NCBI RefSeq assembly: GCF_016743775.1 | Contig: NZ_JAEQMY010000006.1 | Span: 1-64,000, forward strand | Direction of reading: 5' to 3' | Length of the DNA: 64,000 nt | Origin: Microvirga aerilata | GTDB lineage: Bacteria > Pseudomonadota > Alphaproteobacteria > Rhizobiales > Beijerinckiaceae | In this document: positions 41,153-49,942 of the stretch, one piece after another | Layout: each line of letters opens with the position of its first letter | Position numbering within the stretch: position 1 is the first letter of the stretch | Notes under the pieces: model-generated | Seen by the model: only the letters and a program-made list of their open reading frames with translations | Database searches by the model: none | What the model was told of the DNA's origin: nothing | Made by a program: the position numbers and the translations under genes

Positions 41153-42254
41153 TTGCCACCCGGTGCATGACGTTGCAGCCGTAGCCGTTCGGGTTCCAGT
41201 GGGCGGCGCGGAAGGGCTGGGCGCGGCCTTGGGCGTCCGTGGCACGGGCGAAGATCTCGTAGAAGCCGTCCCCCGGCAGGGTTAGCGAAACCCGCCACCG
41301 CACCCAATCGTAGCGGTTGCGCGGGGGCTGCATGTCGGCCGCCGTCCAGGTCGCGCCACCATCCGCCGTCACGTCGACCCGCGCCACCGTCTCGTCTCCG
41401 GCCCAGGCAGCGCCCCGGACCTCGACGGTTTGTGTCCCCTCGGGATAGCAGCTTCCATCGGCCGGCGCCGTGACGATGCTGCGAACAGGCATCGATTCGA
41501 GAATCCGGGTCTCCACGCCCTGCCCGTCCGAACCCGGCGGCAGCGGGTGCACCGGCAGGCGGTAGGACAGGCCCGTCATGCCCGGGCCGTCATGCTCCCG
41601 GTCGCGGATCCAGATCCGCTTGAGCCATTTCTGGCTCAACGATCCGGGCCAGCCCGGCACGACGAGGCGCAACGGGCCGCCGTGAATGAAGGGCAGCGGC
41701 TCGCCGTTCATGGCCCAGACCAGGAGCGTGTGATCCTCCAGGGCTTTTGCGATGGGCACCCCGCGGGACATGGCCTGCCGCTCGAAGCTCCCGGTCTTGT
41801 CGGGATCGGCGCCGAAGTGACCTGTGAACAGCGCCGCCTCCGTCAGGCCCGCCTCGCGCAGAACGTCGCCCAGCGACACGCCCGTCCATTCCGCGCAGCC
41901 GACCCCGCCATGGGTCCAGGGATTGCCCTCGGCCTTTGGCTCGAGGAAGGAACGGCCGTTGCCGCCGCATTCCAGCACCATGCGAAAGGTCTTGTGGGAG
42001 AAGCGTTTCTTCAGCTCCGCCAGGGTCAGGTGCAGCGGCCGCTCCACCTCGCCGTCGACCGTGAAAGTCCAGGCCTCCGCATTCTCCGCAGGCTCGGGCA
42101 GCAGGCCGTTGTTGCGCACGAAAAAGCGCGACAGCGGCGTCGTCTCGTCGTCGAGAAACTCCTCGGGGGTCTCCGCCACCAGCGGCACCTCGCCCAAGGG
42201 GCTCAAGTCCTCCTTGCCGGCAAGGGCAGCATCGGTTCGAGGCTTGTCCTGCAT
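41130..42254 (-). CDS. Molybdopterin-dependent sulfite oxidase-family oxidoreductase
   Basis: A 374-residue protein with the Moco domain (about 50-230) and a C-terminal Mo-co dimerisation domain (about 250-370, VEVRGAAWAGDETVARVDVTADGG). The Mo-binding Cys is in MVLECGGNGRSF and the substrate/Moco site includes WTHGGVGCAEWTGV. No heme domain and no TAT signal, so it is cytosolic and differs from periplasmic SorA/YedY. Start at ATG 42254 with GGAAGG upstream. Electron acceptor unknown. Confidence 0.9.
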   Translation of the reverse strand: MQDKPRTDAALAGKEDLSPLGEVPLVAETPEEFLDDETTPLSRFFVRNNGLLPEPAENAEAWTFTVDGEVERPLHLTLAELKKRFSHKTFRMVLECGGNGRSFLEPKAEGNPWTHGGVGCAEWTGVSLGDVLREAGLTEAALFTGHFGADPDKTGSFERQAMSRGVPIAKALEDHTLLVWAMNGEPLPFIHGGPLRLVVPGWPGSLSQKWLKRIWIRDREHDGPGMTGLSYRLPVHPLPPGSDGQGVETRILESMPVRSIVTAPADGSCYPEGTQTVEVRGAAWAGDETVARVDVTADGGATWTAADMQPPRNRYDWVRWRVSLTLPGDGFYEIFARATDAQGRAQPFRAAHWNPNGYGCNVMHRVAITVGPEV

Positions 42255-42394
42255 GGGTTGCCTTCCTGTCACCTGCTTGTGAACGGCATGATTCGACGGA
42301 ACCATTTTAAGAGGGTCGCCTTGTTCTGACAGTGTTTGAACTTTGTCATGGCGCACCACCGAAAGGTTGGCGCGCCGCTGTTGGAGATTGACCT

Positions 42395-42715
42395 ATGCGC
42401 CGCTTCGCACTTTTGGGTCTGGCTTCGCTCGCTGCGCTCACGACCGTCTCGGTGGTGGACCACGCGCAAGCCCAGGACCGTCCTCTTGTCCTGCGCGTTC
42501 AGCCCCGCAGCTTCCTGGACCCCGGCCCTGTAGCGCCTGTGGGAACCCTCAACCGTTACGTCACGCAGCCGCAGCTGTCCTACATGACGAACCCGCCCTG
42601 GAGCCACCAGCGCGACCGCTTCGGCGAGGGCTCCCTGCCGGATCCGATCGGCGGACCTTTCGTGGGCGCCCGCAACCCCTTCGACGATGTGGAGACCACC
42701 GGCTCCATTCCGTAA
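42395..42715 (+). CDS. Small secreted hypothetical protein
   Basis: 106 residues with a clear signal peptide (LLGLASLAALTTVSVVDHAQA) and a Pro-rich mature part without Cys. No known domain. A strong hairpin terminator follows 15 bases after the stop. The divergent gene is the Moco oxidoreductase, 140 bases away. Confidence 0.75.
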   Translation: MRRFALLGLASLAALTTVSVVDHAQAQDRPLVLRVQPRSFLDPGPVAPVGTLNRYVTQPQLSYMTNPPWSHQRDRFGEGSLPDPIGGPFVGARNPFDDVETTGSIP

Positions 42716-42728
42716 CGATGGTTTTTTA

Positions 42729-42761
42729 GACAAAGCCCCGGGTGCTGCCCGGGGCTTTGTC
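42729..42761. terminator. Strong hairpin between converging genes
   Basis: GACAAAGCCCCGGG (42729-42742), loop TGCTG, CCCGGGGCTTTGTC (42748-42761), 14 bp, followed on the plus strand by TTGTCTTAG. It separates the secreted protein gene from leuB. Confidence 0.8.
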
Positions 42762-42766
42762 TTGTC

Positions 42767-43873
42767 TTAGGACTGAGCCTCCAGCTCCTTGACGATGGCG
42801 TCGCCCACATCCTGGGTGCCGACCGCATTCATGCCGGGACCTGCGATGTCCTTCGTGCGGGTGCCGGAGGCCAGCACGTTGGCGATGGCCGTGTCGAGGC
42901 GGTCGGCTTCGTCGGTGAGGCCGAAGGAGTAGCGCAGCGCCATGCCGAAGGAGCCGATCATGGCGATGGGGTTCGCCAGCCCCTTGCCGGCGATGTCCGG
43001 CGCGGAGCCGTGGACCGGCTCGTAGAGGGCTTTCCGCTTGCCCGTGGCCGGATCCTCAGCGCCAAGCGAAGCGGACGGCAGCATGCCGAGCGAGCCGGTG
43101 AGCATGGCGGCGATGTCGGACAGAATGTCGCCGAACAGGTTGTCGGTGACGATCACGTCGAACTGCTTCGGCCAGCGCACCAGCTGCATGGCGCAGTTGT
43201 CGGCCAGCACGTGCTCGAGCTCCACGTCGGAGAACTCCGCCTTGTGGATGCGGGTGACCACCTGGCGCCAGAACACGCCGGTCTTCATCACGTTGAATTT
43301 TTCCGCCGAGGAGACCTTGTTGCGGCGCTTCTTGGCGAGATCGAAGGCCACGCGGGCGATCCGCTCCACTTCGTGCGTGTGGTAGAGCTGCGTGTCGACG
43401 GCGCGCTGGGAGCCGTCCTCGAGGGTCACGATCTCCTTCGGCTCGCCGAAATAAACGCCGCCGGTGAGCTCGCGCACGATCATGATGTCGAGGCCTTCCA
43501 CCACCTCGCGCTTGAGCGAGGAAGCATCGGCGAGCGCCGGGTAGCAGATCGCCGGGCGCAGATTCGCGAACAGGCCGAGATCCTTGCGCAGGCGCAAGAG
43601 GCCGGCCTCGGGGCGGACCGCATAAGGCACCGTGTCCCATTTGGCGCCGCCGACCGCGCCGAAAAGCACCGCATCGGCCGCTTGAGCCAGCTTCATGGCG
43701 TCTTCCGAAATCGCCGCGCCGTGCGCGTCGTAGGCCGAGCCGCCGACGAGATCCGTCTCGGTCTCGAAGCCGACGCCGCGCTTGCGGAACCAGCCCACAA
43801 TCTTCTCGACCTCGCGCATGACCTCGGGGCCGATGCCGTCGCCGGGGAGAAGGAGAAGCTTGTGCGTTGCCAT
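42767..43873 (-). CDS. leuB: 3-isopropylmalate dehydrogenase
   Basis: A 368-residue NAD-dependent decarboxylating dehydrogenase for leucine synthesis. [20 protein letters not shown] starts it; [12 protein letters not shown] and [29 protein letters not shown] are the substrate and metal (Asp) motifs, and [20 protein letters not shown] binds NAD. leuC and leuD are on the same strand 4-7 kb upstream but separated by unrelated genes. Confidence 0.97.
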   Translation of the reverse strand: MATHKLLLLPGDGIGPEVMREVEKIVGWFRKRGVGFETETDLVGGSAYDAHGAAISEDAMKLAQAADAVLFGAVGGAKWDTVPYAVRPEAGLLRLRKDLGLFANLRPAICYPALADASSLKREVVEGLDIMIVRELTGGVYFGEPKEIVTLEDGSQRAVDTQLYHTHEVERIARVAFDLAKKRRNKVSSAEKFNVMKTGVFWRQVVTRIHKAEFSDVELEHVLADNCAMQLVRWPKQFDVIVTDNLFGDILSDIAAMLTGSLGMLPSASLGAEDPATGKRKALYEPVHGSAPDIAGKGLANPIAMIGSFGMALRYSFGLTDEADRLDTAIANVLASGTRTKDIAGPGMNAVGTQDVGDAIVKELEAQS

Positions 43874-43974
43874 GGGAAGACCCCTGTTCTGTCGTGGGAG
43901 AATGCAGGGCTCTTAAAAGACCGAATGGGCTGCTTGGCAAGCATTTGTCGCGTTGGCCGTTAAACCAAGGCCGT

Positions 43975-45384
43975 TCAGCCGTTCTCCGCCCGCCGGTCCT
44001 TGGGCGTCCTGACCACGGTGACGGAGCACGGCGCTTCCGCCACCACCTGGGACGAGACGCTCCCCAGGTAACGGCGCAGGGCGGAGGAGGCCCTTGCGCC
44101 GATCACGATGTGGTCGACGTTATTGTGGCGGGCGTAATCGACGAGCGCCGCTGCCGGATCCGGCGCCTCCAGCACGCTGTAGGAAATCCGCTCCTTGGGA
44201 ATGTCGAGGGAGGCGCCCCAATGCCTGAGCTGCACGAGCCGCTGCACATGGAGGCTGCGCCCCTCCTCGTCCTCCAGGATATCGACGGCGATGCGCGAGG
44301 TCTTCAGGACGTTGACGCAGGCGATGCGGGCCTCGGTCTCGATGGACAGGATGCGCCCGACCATCATGCGCAGGGAATCGGCAAGATCCTCGCTTCCGGG
44401 CGAGAGATCGACCGCCGCGAGCACGATGGGCGCACGGGACAGCTGGCCTGCGATATTGGGGCTTTCCAGCGGTTGGGCCTTACGGGCCTTGAGCCAGCGC
44501 CGGAAGGTTTTCATGCCGCCGTCTTTTTCGAGCCGCGTGGCACGCTCGGTGAGCCTGACCTGCTCGGGGTTTTCCAGGTCCAGCGCGAGCTGGGCCGCCG
44601 TGGCGTAGCGGTCGGCCGGGTCAACCTCCAGGCAGCGCAGGATGACCTCCTGCAGCCACGGCGGGCAGTGCGGGTTCAGGGCCCGCGGCGGAACCGGATT
44701 GCGCCACAGGCGCCGGCGGATCTGACCGCCGCGAGGCGTGCCATAGGGCCGCTCGCCGGAGACGAAGAAGTACAGCATCACGCCGAGCGCGAAGAGATCG
44801 CTGCGCGGATCGGCCCTGTCCTGCAGCACCTGCTCCGGAGCCATGTAGGGGGTGGTGCCGAACGGCTCGCGGAACTCCTCGGCCAGAAGATCGGGCAGAC
44901 GCTCGTGACGGGCGAAGCCGTAATCGATGAGAACGACCTCGCCGGTCTCGCGGATCATGATGTTGCTCGGCTTCACGTCGAGATGAATCACATGCTGGAG
45001 ATGGAGATCGTGCAGCGCATGAGCGACCTTGGCGCCGATCCCGGCCACCTCCGTCCAATCCAGGGGCACCTCCTCAAGGCGGCTTTTGAGGGATTGGCCC
45101 GGAATCCGCTCCATGACGATGTAAGGCATGGGATCGAGGGGGCCTGCCGCCACGAAGCGCGGCACGTGCGGTCCGGTGAGGCGCGGCATGATCATCTGCT
45201 CCGTCTCGAAGCAGACGATGGGCAGGGGATCGTCGCCGTCGACCAGGAGCGGGATCTTCATGACGAGCGGGACCGGATCGTCAGGACGGGACACCGTCCA
45301 GAGCTGCGCCATGCCGCCGGTGCTCAAGTGCTCCTGGAGTTCGAAGCCGTCGATCACGGTTCCCGGGCTCAGGCGCCAGCGCAT
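43975..45384 (-). CDS. Ser/Thr protein kinase fused to a universal stress protein (USP) domain
   Basis: 469 residues. Kinase domain about 10-275: glycine loop LSTGGMAQLW, Lys43 in VMKIP, catalytic loop HLDVKPSN (134-141), metal motif DYG (154-156, in place of DFG) and APEQ (182-185). After a basic linker (about 290-305) a USP domain runs about 318-462 (VLAAVDLSPGSEDLA... IVIGARASSALRRYLGSVS); its ATP loop departs from the GxxG form. No membrane segment or PASTA repeats, so it is cytosolic. It starts one base after the metallophosphoesterase stop, indicating a kinase-phosphatase operon. Confidence 0.93.
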   Translation of the reverse strand: MRWRLSPGTVIDGFELQEHLSTGGMAQLWTVSRPDDPVPLVMKIPLLVDGDDPLPIVCFETEQMIMPRLTGPHVPRFVAAGPLDPMPYIVMERIPGQSLKSRLEEVPLDWTEVAGIGAKVAHALHDLHLQHVIHLDVKPSNIMIRETGEVVLIDYGFARHERLPDLLAEEFREPFGTTPYMAPEQVLQDRADPRSDLFALGVMLYFFVSGERPYGTPRGGQIRRRLWRNPVPPRALNPHCPPWLQEVILRCLEVDPADRYATAAQLALDLENPEQVRLTERATRLEKDGGMKTFRRWLKARKAQPLESPNIAGQLSRAPIVLAAVDLSPGSEDLADSLRMMVGRILSIETEARIACVNVLKTSRIAVDILEDEEGRSLHVQRLVQLRHWGASLDIPKERISYSVLEAPDPAAALVDYARHNNVDHIVIGARASSALRRYLGSVSSQVVAEAPCSVTVVRTPKDRRAENG

Positions 45385-45385
45385 G

Positions 45386-46126
45386 CTAGCGGCCCTGCTC
45401 GAGGCGCAGCGCCAGCTTCTCCGGCAGCCCGGCCTCCCGCACCTTGCGGGCCGCCGCTGCTGTGTCATAGGGAACGCGCAGATAGCGCAGGGTCTGGCGG
45501 GCCGTGTCGAAGACGGCATAGTTTGCCGCCGCAACCCCGTCCCGCGGCTGCCCGACCGCGCCGACCACCGCAAGCCAGGCGCGGGTCGCAAGGAGCGGGA
45601 TGTCGTTGTTGGCGACCGGCGCGAAGGTGCCGATCTTGGCGGTCGTGCTCATGTGGTAGAGCATGGGCACATGCACATGCCCGCAGAAGGTGACATGGGC
45701 CTCCACCCGGCTGAAATGGTGAACCGCCTCCATGGGCCCGGACATGTAGTCCCAGTTGCGCGGCGCATAGCCGTTGGCGTGAACATAGAGAACGCTTCCC
45801 TCCTCATGGGTGAGGGGCAGGCCCTCGAGGAACCGGCGCTGCTCCTGGCCGAGCTGGCCACGGGTCCATTGGATCGCCTCCCGGGCGAGGCTGTTCATGT
45901 CCTCGTCCGAGCCGTCGATGGCAGCGTCGTGATTGCCCAGGAGCGCGACGGTGCCTTCCGCCACAAGGGTCCTGACCCGATCGACCACCCAGGCCGGGTC
46001 GGCGCCGTAGCCCACATAATCGCCGAGAAGGATCAAGCGGTCCGCCCCGAGCAGGCGCGCATGCGCGAGACAGGCCTCGAAGGCCTCTCGGTTGCCGTGG
46101 ATATCGGTCATGATGGCGATCAGCAT
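45386..46126 (-). CDS. Calcineurin-like metallophosphoesterase
   Basis: A 246-residue metal-dependent phosphoesterase: MTDIHGN (DxH), LGDYVGYG (GDxVxxG), LLGNHD (GNHD), and a late GHVHVPM (GHxH). Of the protein-phosphatase/diadenosine-hydrolase-like group; start at ATG 46126. The kinase-USP gene begins right at its end, so this is the natural candidate for the opposing phosphatase, although a nucleotide substrate is equally possible. Confidence 0.9.
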   Translation of the reverse strand: MLIAIMTDIHGNREAFEACLAHARLLGADRLILLGDYVGYGADPAWVVDRVRTLVAEGTVALLGNHDAAIDGSDEDMNSLAREAIQWTRGQLGQEQRRFLEGLPLTHEEGSVLYVHANGYAPRNWDYMSGPMEAVHHFSRVEAHVTFCGHVHVPMLYHMSTTAKIGTFAPVANNDIPLLATRAWLAVVGAVGQPRDGVAAANYAVFDTARQTLRYLRVPYDTAAAARKVREAGLPEKLALRLEQGR

Positions 46127-46185
46127 GGGGGCAGTACAACCCCAAACACACCGCCGCCGCAAGCTGGCCGATGGGCGGCGGGGGT

Positions 46186-47376
46186 TTAACCCCGCAGCGC
46201 CTCCAGCACCTTGCCGCCGGGGCGTCCGCGCGGTTCGAGGCCGATGCGGCGCTCCACGTCCTTGATGGCCTCGCGGGTCTTGGCGCCGATCTTGCCGTCC
46301 GGCTCGCCCACATCATAGCCGCGAGCGGTCAGGAGCTGCTGCAGCTCGCGGCGCTGGGCGCGGGACAGGGGCGGATCGTCGGTGGGCCAGGCGGTCTGGA
46401 TGCCCGGCAGGCCCTTGAGACGGTCGCCCAGGATCGCGATGGCCAGGCCGTAGGACTCGGCGGCGTTGTAGGAATAGACCGCGTCGAAGTTCTTGGTGAC
46501 CAGGAAGGCCGGGCCGTTGACGCCTGCCGGGATGATGATGCCGGCGGCATAACTGCCCGAGAGCGGGCGCCCGTCGACGCGGGTCACGCCCATGGCGGCC
46601 CAAGTGCCCAGCGGCTTCTTGTTCTTGCGCCCGGCAAGGCCTGCGTTGAAGCTGGCCGGCAGGCGCACCTCGTAACCCCATGGGAGGCCATTCACCCAGC
46701 CGGCTTTCTTGAGGAAGTTGGCGGTCGAATGCACCGCATCCGGCACGGAGGCCATGATGTCGCGCCGCCCGTCGCCGTCGCCGTCGACGGCAAGGCGCTG
46801 GAAGGTGGACGGCATGAACTGGGTGTGGCCGAAGGCGCCTGCCCACGAGCCACGCAAGTTTGCCGGGTTGATGTCCCCGTCCTGCACGATTTTCAACGTG
46901 GCCATCAGCTCGCCGGTGAAATACTCGCGCCGGCGCGGGCCGTAGCAGGCAAGCGTCGAGAGCGACTGCACGAGAGGCCTGCCGCCGATATCCTTGCCGA
47001 AATTGGATTCCACGCCCCAGACGCCTGCGATCGCATGACGGTCGACGCCGAAGCGCGCTTCCGCCGCAGCCAGAGCCTGGCCCCATTGCCGCATGGCGTT
47101 CCGGCCGTCCTGCACCCGCTCCTCGTCGACGAGGGCCGAGAGATAGTCCCAGATTGCCGTCTTGAACTCCGGCTGGTTGTTCATGAGATCGAGGATCGTC
47201 AGATCCGGCGTGACGCCGCGGGTCGCGACGTCGAAAGCCTGGCCGGACACGCCTTTGGCGGCAGCCTGGCTGCGCAAGGAGGCAAGGCACGAGCCGAAAT
47301 CGGCCTGGGCCGACGCCGGCGTCGCAAGGCAAAGGCCTGCGAGAGCGAGGAGAGTGGGGGCGAGAACATGCTTCAT
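46186..47376 (-). CDS. Lytic murein transglycosylase (MltB-like) with peptidoglycan-binding domain
   Basis: 396 residues: signal peptide (LLALAGLCLATPASA), an SLT2/MltB catalytic domain with Glu in WGVESNFGKDIGG and the AFGHTQFMPSTFQRLAVDGDGDGRRDI block, and a C-terminal PG_binding_1 domain (RREL QQLLTARGYDVGEPDGKIGAKTREAIKD). It cleaves glycan strands to 1,6-anhydro ends in the periplasm. The usual MltB lipobox is absent, so it is a soluble version. Confidence 0.94.
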   Translation of the reverse strand: MKHVLAPTLLALAGLCLATPASAQADFGSCLASLRSQAAAKGVSGQAFDVATRGVTPDLTILDLMNNQPEFKTAIWDYLSALVDEERVQDGRNAMRQWGQALAAAEARFGVDRHAIAGVWGVESNFGKDIGGRPLVQSLSTLACYGPRRREYFTGELMATLKIVQDGDINPANLRGSWAGAFGHTQFMPSTFQRLAVDGDGDGRRDIMASVPDAVHSTANFLKKAGWVNGLPWGYEVRLPASFNAGLAGRKNKKPLGTWAAMGVTRVDGRPLSGSYAAGIIIPAGVNGPAFLVTKNFDAVYSYNAAESYGLAIAILGDRLKGLPGIQTAWPTDDPPLSRAQRRELQQLLTARGYDVGEPDGKIGAKTREAIKDVERRIGLEPRGRPGGKVLEALRG

Positions 47377-47446
47377 GCCCGCGAACTTGCAGGCAATTTG
47401 GTTAATCTTATGGAAACGGGGCTGCAGCTCACGCTTTTGTCATGCT

Positions 47447-47474
47447 CGCCCCAGACTGCCCGCCCCAGACTGCC
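47447..47474. repeat. 14-bp perfect tandem duplication
   Basis: CGCCCCAGACTGCC twice without a spacer, in the gap between the transglycosylase start and the cupin gene's 3' end. Confidence 0.9.
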
Positions 47475-47487
47475 CGTCTCCTGCAGC

Positions 47488-47859
47488 TCAGCCGAGTTCA
47501 GGATCAGGAAGGTCAGTCTGGATCCAGCGGTCACTGACGTGGATATCGGTGGTCTCGAGAACACCTGGGCCGAGATTCTTGAACTTGTGCGGAACTCCAG
47601 CCGGTCCGAAGACGATCTGGCCCGCTTCGCACGAGAAGGTCTCGTCACCGACCGTGAAAAGCGCTCGCCCCTGACGGATGATGAAGATCTCGTCGTAGGG
47701 ATGCACGTGCCATTTCGGCCCGACGCCCACCTCCTCGGTCGCATAAAAGAGCACGGTGACGCCGGTGCCGAGCGTATGCCCTTCGACACGCCCCTTCCAA
47801 AGATCAGGGTGTGAGGCCCAGTCTGCACGATTGATGACCTGGGGCTTGCCTTTTGTCAT
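47488..47859 (-). CDS. Cupin-domain protein
   Basis: A 123-residue single cupin barrel: VLFYATEEVGVGPKWHVHPYDEIFIIRQGRALFTVGDE (motif 1, His/His/Glu metal ligands) and GPAGVPHKFKNLG (motif 2 His). Small stand-alone cupin of unknown substrate. No operon partner. Confidence 0.9.
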   Translation of the reverse strand: MTKGKPQVINRADWASHPDLWKGRVEGHTLGTGVTVLFYATEEVGVGPKWHVHPYDEIFIIRQGRALFTVGDETFSCEAGQIVFGPAGVPHKFKNLGPGVLETTDIHVSDRWIQTDLPDPELG

Positions 47860-47979
47860 AGTCGATCCGGCTAGAGTTGACGCGAGGAGTAATAATATCC
47901 TCCCAAATCAGGCCGTCTTGCAAGCTGTATCGAGTTTGCCCCTCAGGCTCGGCTTCGGTTCCGGCAAGCCAAAAACAAG

Positions 47980-48000
47980 TGGCCGGGACGAACCCGGCCA
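47980..48000. repeat. Short palindrome TGGCCGGG-N5-CCCGGCCA
   Basis: Perfect 8-bp arms between the cupin gene and leuD; matches the second hairpin of the repeat at 17711-17797. One hairpin of the dispersed family. Confidence 0.65.
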
Positions 48001-48025
48001 TGAACAATGCGATTGTGAGGAAGCG

Positions 48026-48628
48026 TTAAGCCCATGCCCTCTCCGACAGCTTCTTCTCGAAGCTGTCGATGGCGGTGGCCTTTTCCATGGTGAGGCCGAT
48101 GCCGTCGAGGCCGTTGAGCATGCAGTGCTTCTTGAACGGGTCGATGTCGAAGGTGATCGAGCCGCCGTCGGGGCCGCGGATCTCTTGGCGTTCCAGATCG
48201 ATGGTGAGCGTGGCGTTGGCGCCGCGGCTGGCATCGTCGAAGAGCTTTTCCAGGTCTTCCGGCGAGACCTTGATCGGCAGGATGCCATTCTGGAAGCAGT
48301 TGTTGTAGAAGATGTCGGCGAAGCTCGTGGAGATCACGCAGCGGATGCCGTAATCGAGCAAGGCCCAGGGGGCATGCTCGCGCGACGAGCCGCAGCCGAA
48401 ATTGTCGCCCGCCACCAGGATCTTGGCGTTGCGGTAGGCCGGCTGGTTGAGGACGAAGTCCGGGTTTTCCGAGCCGTCCTCGCGGTAGCGCATCTCCGAG
48501 AACAGGCCGGTTCCAAGGCCCGTGCGCTTGATCGTCTTCAGGTACTGCTTGGGGATGATCATATCGGTGTCGATGTTGATGATCCGCAGCGGTGCCGCGA
48601 CGCTTTCCAGCACGGTGAACTTGTCCAT
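48026..48628 (-). CDS. leuD: 3-isopropylmalate dehydratase small subunit
   Basis: A 200-residue aconitase-type swivel domain: [16 protein letters not shown] at the start, [25 protein letters not shown] in the middle. Pairs with LeuC (49943-51349) to isomerise 2-isopropylmalate. Separated from leuC by two small genes on the same strand, possibly still one transcript. Confidence 0.97.
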   Translation of the reverse strand: MDKFTVLESVAAPLRIINIDTDMIIPKQYLKTIKRTGLGTGLFSEMRYREDGSENPDFVLNQPAYRNAKILVAGDNFGCGSSREHAPWALLDYGIRCVISTSFADIFYNNCFQNGILPIKVSPEDLEKLFDDASRGANATLTIDLERQEIRGPDGGSITFDIDPFKKHCMLNGLDGIGLTMEKATAIDSFEKKLSERAWA

Positions 48629-48768
48629 GGTCCTGCCATCCTTCGGGCGGCCAACGGGCCGCTGTCAGGTGCCTCATATCAAAGGCTTTTAAGGACGGCT
48701 AGGGCAACGATGGTCGCGGCGAGCAAAGACTTTTCGTCTACCGCACTTCTCGCGCAATTTCATAAGCA

Positions 48769-49176
48769 TTACGCAGCCCCCGCCTCGATGGCCTCCATGT
48801 CCTCGTCGGACAGGCCGAAATGGTGGCCGATCTCGTGGACCAGCACGTGGGTGACGATGTGGCCCAGGCTCTCCTCGTGCTCGGCCCAGTAGTCGAGGAT
48901 CGGGCGGCGGTAGAGCCAGACCATGTTGGGGAACTGGCCGGTCTGCATCAGCCCGCCGCCCTGGGCGAGGCCCAAGCCGCGGAAGAGGCCGAGCAGGTCG
49001 AAGGGCGTCTCGCAGCTCATCTCCCGCAGGGTCTCGTCGTCGGGAAAATCCTCGACCCGGATGACGACACCCTCGCAGAGGGCGCGAAACTCCTCCGGCA
49101 GGCGGGCATAGGCTGCCTCGGCCAGGGCTTCGACATCGTCGATGGACGGTGCATGGAAATCGGCCCACGTGGTCAT
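48769..49176 (-). CDS. Zincin-like metallopeptidase family protein
   Basis: A 135-residue protein with the zinc motif HEIGHHFGLSDEDME (HExxH...) near its end and IRVEDFPDDE, MVWLYRRPILDYW before it. This small acidic 'metallopeptidase' family is common in alphaproteobacteria and Actinobacteria; substrates unknown. ATG 49176 is four bases after the stop of the upstream small gene (49181), so the two are coupled. Confidence 0.9.
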   Translation of the reverse strand: MTTWADFHAPSIDDVEALAEAAYARLPEEFRALCEGVVIRVEDFPDDETLREMSCETPFDLLGLFRGLGLAQGGGLMQTGQFPNMVWLYRRPILDYWAEHEESLGHIVTHVLVHEIGHHFGLSDEDMEAIEAGAA

Positions 49177-49180
49177 AGCG

Positions 49181-49438
49181 CTACAGGATCCCGAGCTGAA
49201 CCAGAAGCCACAGGCCGAGGACCACCACGCCCACGAGGGACAGGCCCCGACCGATGCGGCGGCCCCAGAGCTCGACCGGATCGGTGCCGCCGTCCTCGGA
49301 TGAGCCGACCGCATCCTTGCCGCCGAAATGATCTCCGGCTCGCCGGCCCATGCGGGCGAGAGCGGAGGATCCGAGGGTCTCCGAATCGCGCTGAACACGC
49401 TCCAGCGCCTCGCGGGCTTCCCGGTCTCTGTCGGTCAT
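49181..49438 (-). CDS. Small single-pass membrane protein
   Basis: 85 residues: a charged helical part (about 1-60) and one C-terminal transmembrane helix (LSLVGVVVLGLWLLVQLGI). Tail-anchored topology. No family recognised. It precedes the metallopeptidase gene by four bases; the pair may work together. Confidence 0.7.
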   Translation of the reverse strand: MTDRDREAREALERVQRDSETLGSSALARMGRRAGDHFGGKDAVGSSEDGGTDPVELWGRRIGRGLSLVGVVVLGLWLLVQLGIL

Positions 49439-49561
49439 GCATCCCTCCGGCGGATCGTTACCTTTGCTTTACCATGGCGCGACCGTGGGCTCCTTGCAAC
49501 GGAACGCCCGGAACACTTGGCCGTTAACTGCCTCGAATAGCCAACAGATAGTGAGGCAACA

Positions 49562-49864
49562 ATGCGTAAGATTCTTGGTGTCCTGGCTGTGGCCGGGTTG
49601 ACGGTTCTCGGCGCCGGCACGGCATCGGCCCAGGGCGTAGGCGTGCAGATCGGCCCTGGCGGCGTTCGCGTGGTGCAGGAGCGGCATCACGCCCCCCGGT
49701 ATCGCGAGCGCGTCATCGAGCGCCGCGTGGTGCGTCCAGCCCGGACCCGCACCGTGTGCCGCACGGTAATGGAGGAGCGCGTCCGCCCGAGCGGCGTGGT
49801 GGTCCGTCGTCCCGTGGAGCGCTGCCGCGAGGTGGTTGCCGGCCGTCGGGTCTATGTCGACTGA
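49562..49864 (+). CDS. Secreted Arg/Val-rich small protein
   Basis: A 100-residue protein with a signal peptide (ILGVLAVAGLTVLGAGTASA) and a strongly basic mature part (RHHAPRYRERVIERRVVRPAR) with two Cys. Similar small periplasmic proteins are frequent in Methylobacteriaceae and Bradyrhizobiaceae; function unknown. A terminator follows. Confidence 0.78.
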   Translation: MRKILGVLAVAGLTVLGAGTASAQGVGVQIGPGGVRVVQERHHAPRYRERVIERRVVRPARTRTVCRTVMEERVRPSGVVVRRPVERCREVVAGRRVYVD

Positions 49865-49885
49865 GCCATGAGGCTTCCCGCATGA

Positions 49886-49919
49886 AAAAGGCCGTGGCTC
49901 GCCCGAGCCACGGCCTTTT
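49886..49919. terminator. Bidirectional hairpin terminator
   Basis: AAAAGGCCGTGGCTCG / CGAGCCACGGCCTTTT, 13-16 bp, with T-runs on both strands. It serves the small secreted gene (+) and leuC (-), whose stop is at 49943. Confidence 0.88.
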
Positions 49920-49942
49920 CGTTTGTTCTCAGAGCATGAAGA

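Noticed and set aside
43867..45693. About 600-codon plus-strand frame opposite the kinase-USP gene
   Set aside because: Antisense shadow; kinase motifs on the minus strand are decisive.
46171..47814. About 550-codon plus-strand frame opposite the lytic transglycosylase
   Set aside because: Antisense shadow with unnatural composition.
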